In this document: positions 1-12,095 of the stretch, one piece after another
Numbering within the stretch: the first letter of the stretch is position 1
Layout: each line of letters begins with the position of its first letter
Assembly: GCF_031877795.1 (NCBI RefSeq)
Contig: NC_133932.1
Span: forward strand, 93,478,994 to 93,542,993
Length of the DNA: 64,000 bases
Reading direction: 5' to 3'
Source of the DNA: Strix aluco
Lineage: Eukaryota; Chordata; Aves; Strigiformes; Strigidae
Notes under the pieces: model-generated
Told to the model about the DNA's origin: nothing
Database searches by the model: none
What the model saw: the letters and a program-made list of their open reading frames with translations, nothing else
Translations under genes and position numbers: made by a program

Positions 1-2971
1 TCAGAAATATAGATCCAAGCTTATTTTAAATTATACTTTGAATTATGTGAATTATCAAGACCACATTCATATTTTACATAGCTATTTATGCAATAACTGT
101 GGTCATCACGACATCACAGAAAATTTGGAAGAGCGTATTTCTTATAAGCAAAAATATTACATTAAAGCAGAAAATACTGGTGTCTTGGTTATTACTAATA
201 ATTTATTGAAGCGATGTCAGAAAACTGCTTATCAGCCTACAAGAAATAGTAGGATATGGGATCTGTCCTGTAAGGTTTACAGTTTGAAAAAGATACAGGA
301 AAAAAAAACATTCCCTGGGTAATCCAGTAGCAGATAACCATTACAGTATATTTCCCCTGCCTTCACTTCCTGTTGTTATTTTGGTTTGTTTATTAGTGAT
401 TTTAGATTAGAAGAGTGACTGTCAGAAGCTTCAGAGTAACTCTTTGGGATTTTAGTTTATATAGGATAATTTTTTCAGCCCTCTGATCCTTTTGGCTATT
501 CTTGATTCTGGTAAACATTACAGGTATTTGTCAATTGAATTAACAGCATAAAAAGGATGTGTTTTACGTGAAAGAAAAAGTTGGACTAATATGAGAAGGA
601 GGCTAAGGAGGAGAAGAAATAATTACCCAGGCAGATATCAGCAGCAGATGGTGATTTCTACTGGGAAATTCGTGCAAGAATTCAGAAAAAAAGTACTGTA
701 TTATGGAGCTTTTAAAATCTGATGGCAGCACTAACATCTTTCAGAAAATGGATGTTGAACTGTATCTCAATGTTTTAACAGAGACAGAACAGCTAAACTG
801 AAAACAACAAGCAGTATACGGTATGGATAACTTTGAATTAGTACTCATCCTGTCCATCATGCATGCTGAACCTAAAGACTTAATGGAGAAGGCAAAGAAC
901 TGCTGCGGAATGGTTAAAAGAGAAAATTTGTATGGATTTGTACTACTCAAACTCTGATGATGGAAACAGCACAAAATATTTAGGGACCTGAGCCGAAAAC
1001 TCATGAGTCTGCAGGTCCTGCTGGTTTTGCTTTGGGAGCAGAGCTCACTCTGACAAGTTACAGCAGCTCAGAGGCTGATCTGAACTGATGTAGAGGCAAC
1101 CTTCACATCTTCAAGTGGCATGAACAGTTCTAGCAACCTGAGCAACCTGGCTTCTCCTTCTTCTCTCGACCATGACTTTCTCTCTATTTGAGCAACAGAG
1201 AGCAAGAGTGGTATAAGAACTTCCACACCAACTCTAAAAGTATACTTTTTTTTGGAGTGAAGTGAATGACTTTCAGGTTAGCATAAGCCAGCTTTAAAAA
1301 AGAGATCTCAGTAGAAAGCTTGTGAAAGTTAGCTCTGAAAGAGCAATCTTCACAAATGTGTGATGTGTTAACTACCTTTTGTTCTTTTTCCTGCAGTTTA
1401 CTTGAGGAAAGAAAGATATAATTAAGACAATTGCTTTTGTGAAAATGTTGTGCTTTCTGCGGTTCAAGAATATTTTCTGTTAGTTTTCCAAGTCCAGAAG
1501 AGGTGCTGTTTGTTAGTGCTTGCAATGGTCATATTCAGTATATGACATTACCATGCTCTATTCATTATGAATTGTGACCACTTAAACATACAAAATATTT
1601 CTCCTAAACACAAAATGAAGATATACAAAAATTTATTAAAATTAAAAATCCAGATCTGACTTTTAGTTCTAGTTACAATGTAGACTCTTTATGAGTGTTT
1701 CAATTAGTTTTATAAAATAGAATTTACTGTTAATTTTGGTGAATTTACTTCCAATTCTGTATTCTTATCCATCTTTTAAAGAAGATATTTATTCTTCATA
1801 AAGTGAGGAATTGCTTGTTTTATTTTCACTGAAATGATCTTCCATTCCCTGAAAACTGTAGTGTTTGCAGTTACGTGAGTTCAGCTTTGACTTTAATGCT
1901 CTTCCAGGTACACTAGCTTCACCTTACCTTCTTTGAGGTAGGAGTCATCTCATTGATTGTCTTGAGTAAAAGGAAATGGCTCATGCATCTTTCGTACATT
2001 ATAACAAATGTCCTTTTGCATTATAATTGAATGGTGATTGTTGTGTTCAATCAATGAGAAAGGTTAAGGGAGCTTCTCTGCCAGCATTTTTAATGGAGAA
2101 GTCGATTAAGATTCAGTTTAATCATTCTGGCTGCTTCAGAATTAAAGCAACAAAGACCATCAATGGCACTATAATTACCAGTCTTTCTGTAAGTTTACAC
2201 TGCTATTTATGCAGCCATAAATTTTGTTATAATGCACAATGTGACCAGGTTAACTTGCTTTGTTTGTAATGCAAAATATTTCCCTTAATTGTACTGTGGA
2301 TAAGAAATTGTTGTGACGAAGTATATATAACTCAGCCTAATAAAAAAGAGAAAAAGTAAAAACAACCCCTTTGTAGAGTCTGACTGAGGTGAATCAGACT
2401 GATGATAGCTTGTGTTAAATAGTTTAAAGTCATGGCCTTAACCTTGGGACACCAGAGACATATTTTACTTTATTGAACATGGAGACTAGCATCACTCCCA
2501 GGTGAGTAAAAAGGGTCAAATATATTATTCTAATCCCTGTTCCAAACAGAGAAAAGGTCATTATACACTACCTATTGCATGCAGCCAAAGAGTGAAAAAT
2601 TCACACTGGGGACATGGGTGCAAATCTATTTTAGACATGGCCTTTAAAATGTTACTAAAATGAATGATTATGTGGTTTTGAACAAGAAGAAAATTCTTGA
2701 AATCAATCTTATTTATTAATTAGTTTGAGCTTATAAAGGTCTTACTATAAATAGCTAGAAGACTAGAAGAAATTGCTCATTTCAAATGAGAATGAGACAA
2801 TAAAAAAATTTGCTTTCTTGTAGTATTAATACCTGCAATTATGGGTATCCATTTCATTTCCTACTGCTGAATGAAAGATGGCAGGATATCTTGATTTATC
2901 TGGGATGTTTAGATATGCATGTCCAGCACTTCCAGTGAATGAGAGACACAAGATACTAACTCTTCTTTATC

Positions 2972-2988
2972 TTTTTTTTTTTTTTTTT
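2972..2988. repeat. poly-T tract
   Basis: Uninterrupted run of 17 T followed by CTCC. No recognisable retrosequence is attached to it, so it is most simply a homopolymer microsatellite. Confidence 0.9.
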
Positions 2989-5483
2989 CTCCTTATCCGT
3001 ATAGGAATTTCATTCAAAAGGCATTGAGGATTTCTTTTGTTCCTCCACAGAGAAGGACAAGCTTTGACCAAACTTCTCACTAACTAAGAAACATGCTTTC
3101 TCCATGCAGAAACACAATCTCCAGAGATGGGTCAATGTAAAAGAGAAAAACAGTCCTTCCACCTGTATAGGTAGATAGAGGGCAAGATCCTTTTTTTCTC
3201 CCCACCAACTCATGTTTTAGTGAAAGATCAGTTTCCCTGAATGAACTAAAATTTTTATTTTATGTTAGCTAGCAAAGTTATTTGTAAAGTTGCATGAAAC
3301 CAGAAACAGGAGTGCATTTTCACCAGTTAAGCTGGTGGGATCCATGTGGGGATCCACTGCAGGCTCAGCCTCAACTGTAGGTTTCAGAAAAATGAATTGT
3401 GGCTCACCTAAAATGAAAAATTCCCTCCCTGTGATTTGATAAAATATTATTGCAATTTTTTCCTATCACCTTTCATGATTCTTTATTTCTATTTGTGACA
3501 TATTTTACATCTTGTAGTTGTGTATCTTAACTAAAGATGGATTGTATTGTCCCTGTAGCCTGTAGCTTGCTGTTGTCCTAAAACAACTTTTCCTTCCTTT
3601 TCAGCAGATTGTAAACTAGTAGGAGAGGATCATCAGACTAACAGCAGTTATTGAATGACAATTAAAACAAATTAAAATATCACATCACACAAAAATTTTT
3701 CAGTGTACAACTTCTTAGCTTGCCACTTGCTGCATAATTTATGCTTTTTGGAAAGCTGGCCTTGAAGGTATAATCAAAGGTATTGATATATACAAATCTG
3801 GACCTCCTACTGGCTATAAACCTACATGTACACATGGTAGCAAGATACAGTTCTTTAATGTGTTTCTGTATCAAGCCAGCTCTTTCAGTAGCAGGAAATT
3901 ATGAAAACCACTAAAGAAGACAATTTAAAAATGTAAGTCCTTAAATCTGTCTCGAAAGAGGTAAAGACAAACATGTAAATCAGCTGTTTATGAAACATTC
4001 ATGTTTGAATTTAAAAGGCATATCAGTATACAGTGAGCATCACTGATATTAAAGTCAGGAGCTTAATCCTCTAAAGAAAACAAAACACATACAGTGCGTA
4101 GGCAGCCTGGCATAGTTCCTTCAGATTTTATACATGTGAGTTAGGGTGCGGAGGCTATACTTAATTTAAAAATAAGATTGACTAATCTATTTGAGTGCTT
4201 ACTGCCTTGTAAGCAGAGAAAAGAGTAGTGTGCCAGAATGGAAATCATATGGGCCGGGAATTCCCCTTCTGTTGACCACAGAAGGTATAGGCATAATCCA
4301 TCAAGAACAGAATGCATGCCATACTTTGTTCATTAGCATTTAAAGAGGCTGTTTGGCATCAGACAACAAATACAATTCTTGCAAGAACTTGGCAGCGAAC
4401 TGTTTGTCAGTTAATGACAATCCACAGCTTTTTCAAGGAAATACTGAATGTTCCCAGGGCTATTTCTGAATTCTTTTCAACATGAAGCTTGAAGAGGGGC
4501 TAACACGTTGCATAGCAGTGACCAGATTCCAAGAGAAAACATCAGTTCTGAACCCGAAATCGAAACAGATTTGTTGGCAACACATCAACAAATCATGATG
4601 GAATTACAGGATATGTGATATCATATATCTTATCTTTACATTTATGCATTTCCTAAAATACACCAGTGTGTTTAGCATCTCCATAGGCTACAGTCTGGAA
4701 ACTGATGGATCTTATTCAGGACTTAGATATCAATGTAGAGAGTGTGATAAGATACAAAGGGAAAGAAAAAAAGAAGAAAAAAACCCACAAAGTTTTTATA
4801 GCTTTAATTATCAATGGGTTTTTTTCATTAATTACTCTATTGTTAACAGCATACCAAATTCCCTTCACTCTCTGTGTCAAAATCTTCACCTGTGCTTAAG
4901 CTAAATTAAAATATGTATTTTTGTGATGGGATCTGATTCCAGTCATAGATAAATAAATTTAAGCTCATATAGGTGAATCTTCATGTGTGAGACATATATA
5001 TGGGACTCAGTAGCCTAAACATAGGCATATAGTGCCATCTGAGATTCCATACAAGCCCGGCAGGTCTAACACAAGACCCAGAAGGAATTTACACCTACTG
5101 GAATGGCAATGTGGGATATGTACCTTAGGACACCTTGAATGGCACTAGGCACCTATGTTAAGGCAGTAGAATGCCAACCAATGTCTGAACTCTTGTTTCA
5201 ATCACCAACATCTATTTAATACCAGAATTTAGAGAAATATTCAGCTACCAAAATGTAAGCATCAACTTCAAGAAGAACCAAATAGCTCTCTAGTCTTGCT
5301 GGACTCCATTGGCTAAATTTCCATTGAAAGCCACCTATCTCTCATGGAGATGCTTAGTCTGAAGTTAAATCCCATTCTTAATCTTCTGTAAAGAATTAAA
5401 AAGAGATTATGATAAATAACAGGTTTATTATTTTCTTCTCTAAGCTATATGACTACATATTTTCAAATGTTCAGTAGCCATAC

Positions 5484-5511
5484 CTTTTTTTTTCTTTTTT
5501 TTTTTTTTTTT
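5484..5511. repeat. T-rich tract
   Basis: A run of T broken by a single C, about 300 bp upstream of the LTR at 5815. It is low-complexity DNA with no other structure attached. Confidence 0.9.
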
Positions 5512-5814
5512 GGTCACAACTCAGAAAGTCAGCTTTTTGTGTCATAGTTAGGAACAAATTACTAAGCCCAGATGTAGGTCTGATGTTCGGCTATGATGCT
5601 ACAAGTTAGACTGTTCTGTAAGTGTTTCAGATTGTGTCCTTCTACTGTAAAGGCAGGAACTATTTGCTATCTCAGGAGAAAGATTTTGAATTTTAATATT
5701 CTATCTCAAAAAGCTTCAAGATATTGCTTCCTTTCTGTTTTTCTTTTTTTTTTTGTTTTAAGCAAGGTTTATAAGACTTCCTCTTGTATATTTGGCTTGT
5801 GGGCTGAAGATCAA

Positions 5815-6399
5815 TGTGCTGGTTTTGGCTGGGATAAAGTTAATTTTTTAATAGTAGCTAGTATGGGGCTATGTTTTGGATTTGTGCTGGAAACAGTTTT
5901 GATAATTCAGGGATGTTTTTGTTACTACTGAGCAGTGCTTACACAGAGTCAAGGTCTTTTGTGTTTCTCACACCACCCCACCAGTGAGTAGGCTGGGGGT
6001 GCACAAGAAGTTGGGAGGAGACACAGCTGGGACAGATGATCCCAACTGACCAAAGGGATACCCCATACCATGTGGTGTCATGCTCAACATGTAAATCTGG
6101 GGGAAGAAGAAGGAATTTCAGAGTGATGGCATTTGTCTTCCCAAGTAACCATTATGCATGATGGAACCCTGCTTTCCTGGATATGGCTGAACACCTGCCT
6201 GCTATTGGGAAGTGGTGAATTAATTCCTTGGTTTGCCTTGCTCATGCATGCGGCTTTTGCTTTACTTGTTAAACTGTCTTTATCTCAATCCACAAGTTTT
6301 CTCACTTTTACCCTTTCAATTCTCTCCCCCATCCCACCAGGGGGGAGTGAGAGAGCAGCTGTGTGGTCCTTAGTTGCTGGCTGGGGTTAAAGCACAACA
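5815..6399 (+). mobile_element. solo LTR of an avian endogenous retrovirus (older copy)
   Basis: The element starts TGTGCTGGTTTTGGCTGGGATA and ends in CACAACA, so it has the TG...CA termini of a retroviral LTR and is about 585 bp long. It is flanked by ATCAA (5810-5814) and ACCAA (6400-6404), a 5-bp target duplication with one mismatch. Where the related copy at 31742 has a TATA box, this one has a degraded sequence (CATGTAAATC, near 6088). No primer-binding site, gag, pol or env sequence lies next to it, which indicates a solo LTR left by recombination between two LTRs. The family is recognised from general knowledge of bird repeats. The exact Repbase name and class (ERVL or ERVK) is not assigned. 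The imperfect duplication and lost TATA suggest an old insertion. Confidence 0.85.
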
Positions 6400-8497
6400 A
6401 CCAATTACCAGTAACAGTGAGCTTCAAGCAGCTTGTAAAACATTCTTTGCTAGGATCAGGGTACCAGGTGATGTGATCCCTCCTGCTCAGTGTGAAAGTC
6501 TAATGAAGCTGGAACAGGGAAAAGTTACTTAAGAGACCTAGAAGGAGATTGTTTAAAGAACCACATTTCTATGGCAAGTGACCACCCTTTAGTCTTCAAG
6601 GTGACTTCTGAATAGTCTCAATAGAAGCAATGCATTAAGCAATAAAGCAAGCAAGACGACTGACAGAGGAGTTCTTATGAAGCTTGAATTGCAAGATTCA
6701 CTGCTAAAGTCACATATAGATTTTAAACTGAAAGTATACTGTTGTCATTCTTGAAGATTTCTCTGATGGTAACTTTCCAGGGAGGCTACCAATAAATTAT
6801 ATTTGCATACGCTTGCAGATACTTTTGCAGGATACATTGCAGGAGTCCTGGAAAAAAATCTGAGGGTAAATGAAGTCCAGCTCCATCACCAGTAAAATTT
6901 TCTGCCACAGGCTTCATTTACCATGGAAATGAGTTAATAAGTACACACCTGGATCCTATAACCCATGAACTTCATTGTTAAAGAGGAATGATAATATGTT
7001 ACTGAATCTATTCTACTTAATGTTTTCTCCTTCCACATGTTCTACAATGTAAATATGGGTTACTTACAGTTTAGAAAGTATGTTGACAGTGCAAAATGAA
7101 AATCTGATTATCAGAGATACTAGCATAAACTTGCTAGCTGATCTGCTTCATCCAGAGAAACACAAGTGAAGTCAAAGTAGCATTTTTATATGTTGGAAGT
7201 TGGAATACAACTGATGAAGGATCATCATGATATACACCAACATTTAGATTGCTGACATACCATAAATTAGTCTCCTATTTTTTGCTGATGGTGTTAATTG
7301 TGCTAGTCAGGTTTAGCTAACATGCTACAATTACACTTTAATTTGCTGTGGAGAACTCTCTTATAGAGAGCCTCCTTGCAACAACTGTAGGATAGGATGC
7401 TCTAATTGAGAAGTCAGAATCCCCATCAGCTCACAAGTTAAGACAACTGTGCTACTACTGCATGAAAAACCATGTCAGTACAACAACAAAGCAGAAATGA
7501 AGTCATGCTGGAGAAAATACAAAGTATGGGTCACTCAGCTAGCACTAAGAGCTCAAATGGAGGTTAACCAGGCTAAACTTTTTTCCTGGCTCTGCTACAG
7601 ACTTTCTGTGCTATCTTGGTAAACTAGTAGTTTTTCTGTTATCTTGCAGAAATAGGGGGTCTTCCCTTCTTTGCACAGGTATGGAGAACAAAGATTGTAA
7701 AGACTATGTGAGACACATAGAAATTACAATATTGCAGACTGTGGATATTAATAAAATAGACAGCAAAACCAAGGCATCATACACAATGCATATGTCAGAA
7801 CCAAGTAAAAAGAATAAAGCACACAGATCTATCCGAACAGAATGGGTGGAATTCAGCTAGCTGAACCTTAAATCTTTGACCTAGTCCTAGCCTTTCTTTA
7901 CAGTAAATGGAGAGCTATAGTGACTTTTAGAGCACAATTCATCTAACCAATACAGTATCTCCTTTAGAATGAAGTGTTCTGCTCTATTGCTGTCCACTGA
8001 CAGGAGCCTACAAACGTTAGCTCACCTCTAGATATGTATACTCAGATGAATCCAGTCCTCAAACTGTAAGAGGAGATGGAGCACAGTCCACATGCAAAAG
8101 TTGCCTTTCTGCAGCATTTTGTTACTGCAGTGTTTTTTGTAAGTCATCTTGATGAGTAGTGTGAGACCTGATAATGACTCCGTCTTGAGCAGCATTTTAA
8201 ACTCTGGGCTGTGCGGTATTGAATTTGAGGATCAAAAGAGAAGAGCTTGGGAGAGGTATAATATCCTTCATATACTAGCTGCCAGAAAAAGCAACACTGA
8301 TAAATTATCTTCTTATGGAATTAATGAAGTTCTATATATCTGTATATGTCTTTTTTGGCCCCTGCCATTCACAATAAAATCATTATTTCATGTTAATAAG
8401 AGTCTGAACCTTCACACACTGAAGTAAAAAAGAGTAGAAGAATATTATGCAGAATGATTGGCAATCATAGGCTGAGGTAGACTGATCATCCAATTAA

Positions 8498-8575
8498 ATC
8501 ATAGAATATTAAAAAGGTCAAAGTAATATAGAGCTAGTCTAATTAATAGACAATGAAATAAAATTCTGATTCTCA
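8498..8575 (-). mobile_element. possible CR1 3'-end relic
   Basis: The stretch begins ATCATAGAATATT and continues with a degenerate form of the antisense CR1 3' end (AGGTCA, then CTAGTCTAATT where CTAGTCCAACC would be expected). Only about 60-80 bp are visible and the match is loose. An alternative is chance similarity in AT-rich DNA. Confidence 0.3.
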
Positions 8576-8751
8576 CACTCTTAAATATAAGCCCAGTCCT
8601 GAAAACAAAGTACCTACTTTATTTATGAAAGTATTTCCTTTGACTTCAGGGTACTTCATAAGGGCATGTGGATCCTTGCTTAGGGATTACCTTTCAGGAT
8701 CAGTGCTTAAAACTTTAGTTCTTCTATCCTGTTCAGGTATTTGTACTGGAA

Positions 8752-8771
8752 TTTTTTTTTTTTTTTTTTTT
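8752..8771. repeat. poly-T tract
   Basis: Uninterrupted run of 20 T. No retrocopy is attached. Confidence 0.9.
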
Positions 8772-9299
8772 CACTCCTTACCTGCATCTTACAAGGAGAC
8801 TCATATAATCCTTTTTGTCTTCATGAACAGTAGATAAAGATTCAACCCTTTAAAACTTCATTAATACGTTGTCCTAATGATATCAAAGGTATAGTATAAT
8901 TCAAACGTCAGTTCTATGTCTATCTTCTGTGGTTTATGTGAATTTCTATTAATATTTAATTTGGTTCATTACCTTATTTATTGTGTGTTGGTTAAAGGAA
9001 TTCGAAGATGGAGGTGCTGTGTTAACATAAAAGTCTCCTCACACTGAAGCAGGAACCAAATATGATGCATGCAAAATAATGCTGGGACTTTGTTTATAAT
9101 AAACATTTTAAATGAGTGATTTTTTCTCATAAATACTCTAAGTAGGATGATCTATGAGATTTCTAATTTATTCTTGTTTAAAATTTAACCATGCTTTTTT
9201 AAAGCATATCAATTTTGTTAATACCATGTAATTAAAACATGTCAGTGCACAGCAAGTTTTAGTCTAAATTAATGACTATGAGAATTATTTTAATTAAAT

Positions 9300-9450
9300 A
9301 ACCAATTATAGAAAAATCGCAAGCATGAGAGCTGACATTTAAATGAATTTCATTTAAATTGCTTCTTAACATTGTCCCATCTAGGACACTAATGCAAAAT
9401 GAACTATTGTATCAACATAGATTATCACTATTTTTGTATGCACATAATGT
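9300..9450. promoter_or_regulatory. candidate conserved non-coding element with palindrome
   Basis: A perfect palindrome with 11-bp arms and one central base lies at 9337-9359 (arm ATTTAAATGAA). The flanks are AT-rich but not low-complexity, with several TAAT and octamer-like (ATGCAAAA) words of the kind bound by homeodomain and POU factors. Conservation cannot be seen from one sequence, so this is a candidate only. The palindrome itself is seen directly. Confidence 0.25.
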
Positions 9451-11282
9451 ATTCATATTCAATCACTGGAACAGAGCTGAATATTTTGTATTGATCTGAA
9501 ATGTCTATGAACAAAATACAACAGAATAAGCTGAAGTACAAACAAAAATCCCTTGTAGTTCTGTGACACAGTACAACTGTGCTTCTCTTGTTTGCACATG
9601 TATATTTTCATATTTCAGTTCTTCATTCACTTATAAATTTCATTTTCCATTTGTTGCAGGGTGAACTTCTAAAATTGCTGAGCATTCAAGTGACTTTTTA
9701 AATTCTGGCTCTCTTGTGAACATACATGAAAAATCATGATGGGTTATTCAGTTTTCATGTCAGATTTAAAAAAAATCTGTTAGAAACATTTGCTGGAATA
9801 CATTTTGCTCACTTTTAACTGGAAAGAATAGCTTACATAGTTAACTAAATTACTCTTCTGCACTGCACAAATCATTACTTCATTTGTCTAACAATCACAT
9901 TCAATTTAATCAGATGCATGGTGCAAACTGTGCCAGGAAACTCCTGAAGCTATTTTCAAAAGTAACAGTATAATACATTACAAAATTGTTCTTCTCTACT
10001 GTAGCTTTAAAGATGTCACAGAAAAGGGGAAAAAAAGGCTCCTGCGTTTTTGTTCATTGATTAACCAGTAATGTAATGTATAAATAATGTATCTGACAGT
10101 ATGGCAGCCCACTTGGGACATTGTGCCATTTACTACAAAATAGGATGCAACATGCAACTGAGCAGCAAGAACAAATTAAACATCTTTCCTTGGTAACTTT
10201 AGCATTTTTATTAGGTGATAAACATCACAGTGAGAAGAAAAACAGATGTAGATATTTCAACAATATTAACCTTAATCTAAAGCTATCTAGAGACACAAAA
10301 TAATATTTATACATTCCTAAAAAATGCTTAAACTGTGTATAAAATGTGTTGTCCTGATCTCTTTATGTTTTGTGGGACTCCCAAGGAAATCAATTGATAT
10401 AGCCATGGTGTAAAACCAGGATTTTGTTCCAGAATAGTGCAACTAAATTCAGTGAAGTATTATGTATAAGCTTGTTTTGTTAACTTGTAACACAGAGATA
10501 TCACTGAAATATGCACTGTGGAGAATTTGCAATGTTAATATAGGTGTGTGTTTTAAAACTATTGCCCTTGTGAGGTGTTGATGTTCTAAGTCAAATATTG
10601 TATTAAAAATTTTCATTGAACAAAGACTAAACATTTCACAGGGTTTCTGTGTTTAGGTTTAAAAATATTTATGAAACTGTTTTATCACTAGAATACCAAG
10701 TTCTTTTAAAAGCTATTAAAATTATTATGTCATTATAAAATTTACCTAAATAACAACTCAAAGAGTCTTGGGTCACTGACAGTATTTTAAATGAAATCAG
10801 TGAGACTCTTAAGTATAGCCACAAGGAAAATGGGAATTATAAGACAAAAAATATTTTGTAAAGTAAGAAAAAAAAAATTAAAAGAAATATGTTGCATCTA
10901 GCAAAGGATGATTTAATAATTATATACTTATCTCTATGTTTATATACAATCAGTTTTCATAAAATGAATATTTTTTCCCAGGCAGGTACTTGTATTCACT
11001 GATTTTGACTGGAAAAAAAAAATAAACAACATCAAAATAAAAATGTTAAACAGCAGTTTTGTAAATTTATCACAAACAAAAACATAGGAATGATATCTGT
11101 ATTCTAAAATTAATCCAGAGGAGTTAGGTAGCCAAACCTTAATGAAAAGCAGTATGAGGTGTTAGCCCAGCTCCCTTTGCCCACTGTGGAATTTCCAATC
11201 ACTGCATTAAATATTGTTAAATGGAACAAGTGAGTATTATTCAACATGATTCAATACTATACAGGTTGAATTTGTAACTATC

Positions 11283-11310
11283 ATCACTAAATCACGTGAT
11301 CACTAAATCA
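11283..11310. promoter_or_regulatory. palindromic E-box flanked by a 12-bp direct repeat
   Basis: ATCACGTGAT at 11291-11300 is a perfect 10-bp palindrome containing CACGTG, the core bound by bHLH-leucine-zipper factors such as MITF/TFE, USF and MYC. The word ATCACTAAATCA occurs at 11283-11294 and again at 11299-11310, so the E-box sits at the junction of a short duplication. Whether it is bound is unknown. Confidence 0.3.
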
Positions 11311-11970
11311 AAGTATCTTTCTGTGTATTGAGCTAAATACCCAATTTAGACTCTCTACTCGTTGTCCTTTTTACATACTGCAAAAGCTGCAGCAGTTTAT
11401 TTCACATCTACACAATAATTAATCTAATATCCCCTCATACTTAATAGTTACAATGGTTAATGTTTATACCTGAGGTAATTCCCATTGCACAGTGAAGAGG
11501 ATTATCCACTTGATTAAAAATAAATCTTTTCACCCCTGCACTTGATTCTGTACCTCCCTGGGGAAGCTGACCATAATTTCTTTCTTTCTTGCTGTACCTC
11601 ATTCTACAAGTGATGAGCCCATTTTGAATGGCCAATACTGAATGTAGCACTGAGCTTTAAAGAGGACAGTAATTCAATCATTATTTTTTTATCTCAGCTC
11701 CGTCTGGAAACAAATTCCTGTTACTCAGCTGTTGCCACTAAAACCTGACAACCATCATGCATTTCCCAGTGTTGTGGCTCCTGAGATGTTGCAGTTTTTT
11801 CTCTCAGAACATTGAATAAGCTCAGCTGAAAGGATAGTAACTGGAGTGGTAACAAATGGGGAACGGTTATTAGAAGACTACCATCTAGTCTCAGGTACAG
11901 AGAAGTTTGGAACAGAAAAGACCAAGAGGGAGGGACTGACGGGCTGAAAGGCAAAGTTTATGATGTTGTT

Positions 11971-12095
11971 TTAGGCGTCCAAAGGAGATAGGCACCTAAA
12001 CTGGGATTCACAATAGCTGGCGTACTCAGCCAGCTAAGTTCCATGCTAGGTGTCTCTGTGAATCCTGACCCAAAAGCCACACAGGTGCCTAAGCA
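11971..12095. repeat. ancient inverted-repeat (MITE-like) element
   Basis: The left part contains TAGGCACCTAAACTGGGATT followed by CACAA. The right part, read in reverse complement, contains TTAGGCACCTGTG and CAGGATTCACAG, so two imperfect arms of about 25-35 bp face each other across about 50 bp. GGCACCTAA/TTAGGTGCC words next to GGGATTCACA are, in my recollection, typical of old amniote interspersed repeats with terminal inverted repeats. I cannot name the family. Related words (TTAGGCATCTA, TAGGCTCC plus a CAATGAGGG-like word) recur near 31040-31100 and 62110-62135. Confidence 0.45.

Larger units (their letters stand above)
1..5814. other. AT-rich non-coding DNA, no gene recognised
   Basis: I see no exon with convincing splice sites, no RNA gene and no recent transposon here. 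The sequence is AT-rich and CpG-poor, with homopolymer runs at 2972-2988 and 5484-5511. The longest open frames are below about 115 codons, resemble no family I know, and one of them (ending near 5931) simply runs into the LTR that follows. A small imperfect inverted repeat with two GGATCC sites lies near 3340-3362. The stretch is best read as intron or intergenic DNA. Confidence 0.6.

Noticed and set aside
3340-3362. Hairpin with two GGATCC sites
   Set aside because: Arms of about 9 bp with a mismatch. This is expected by chance at this scale.
5593-5931. 112-codon open frame on the + strand
   Set aside because: Its last third is LTR sequence and the first part has no domain. The length is compatible with chance.
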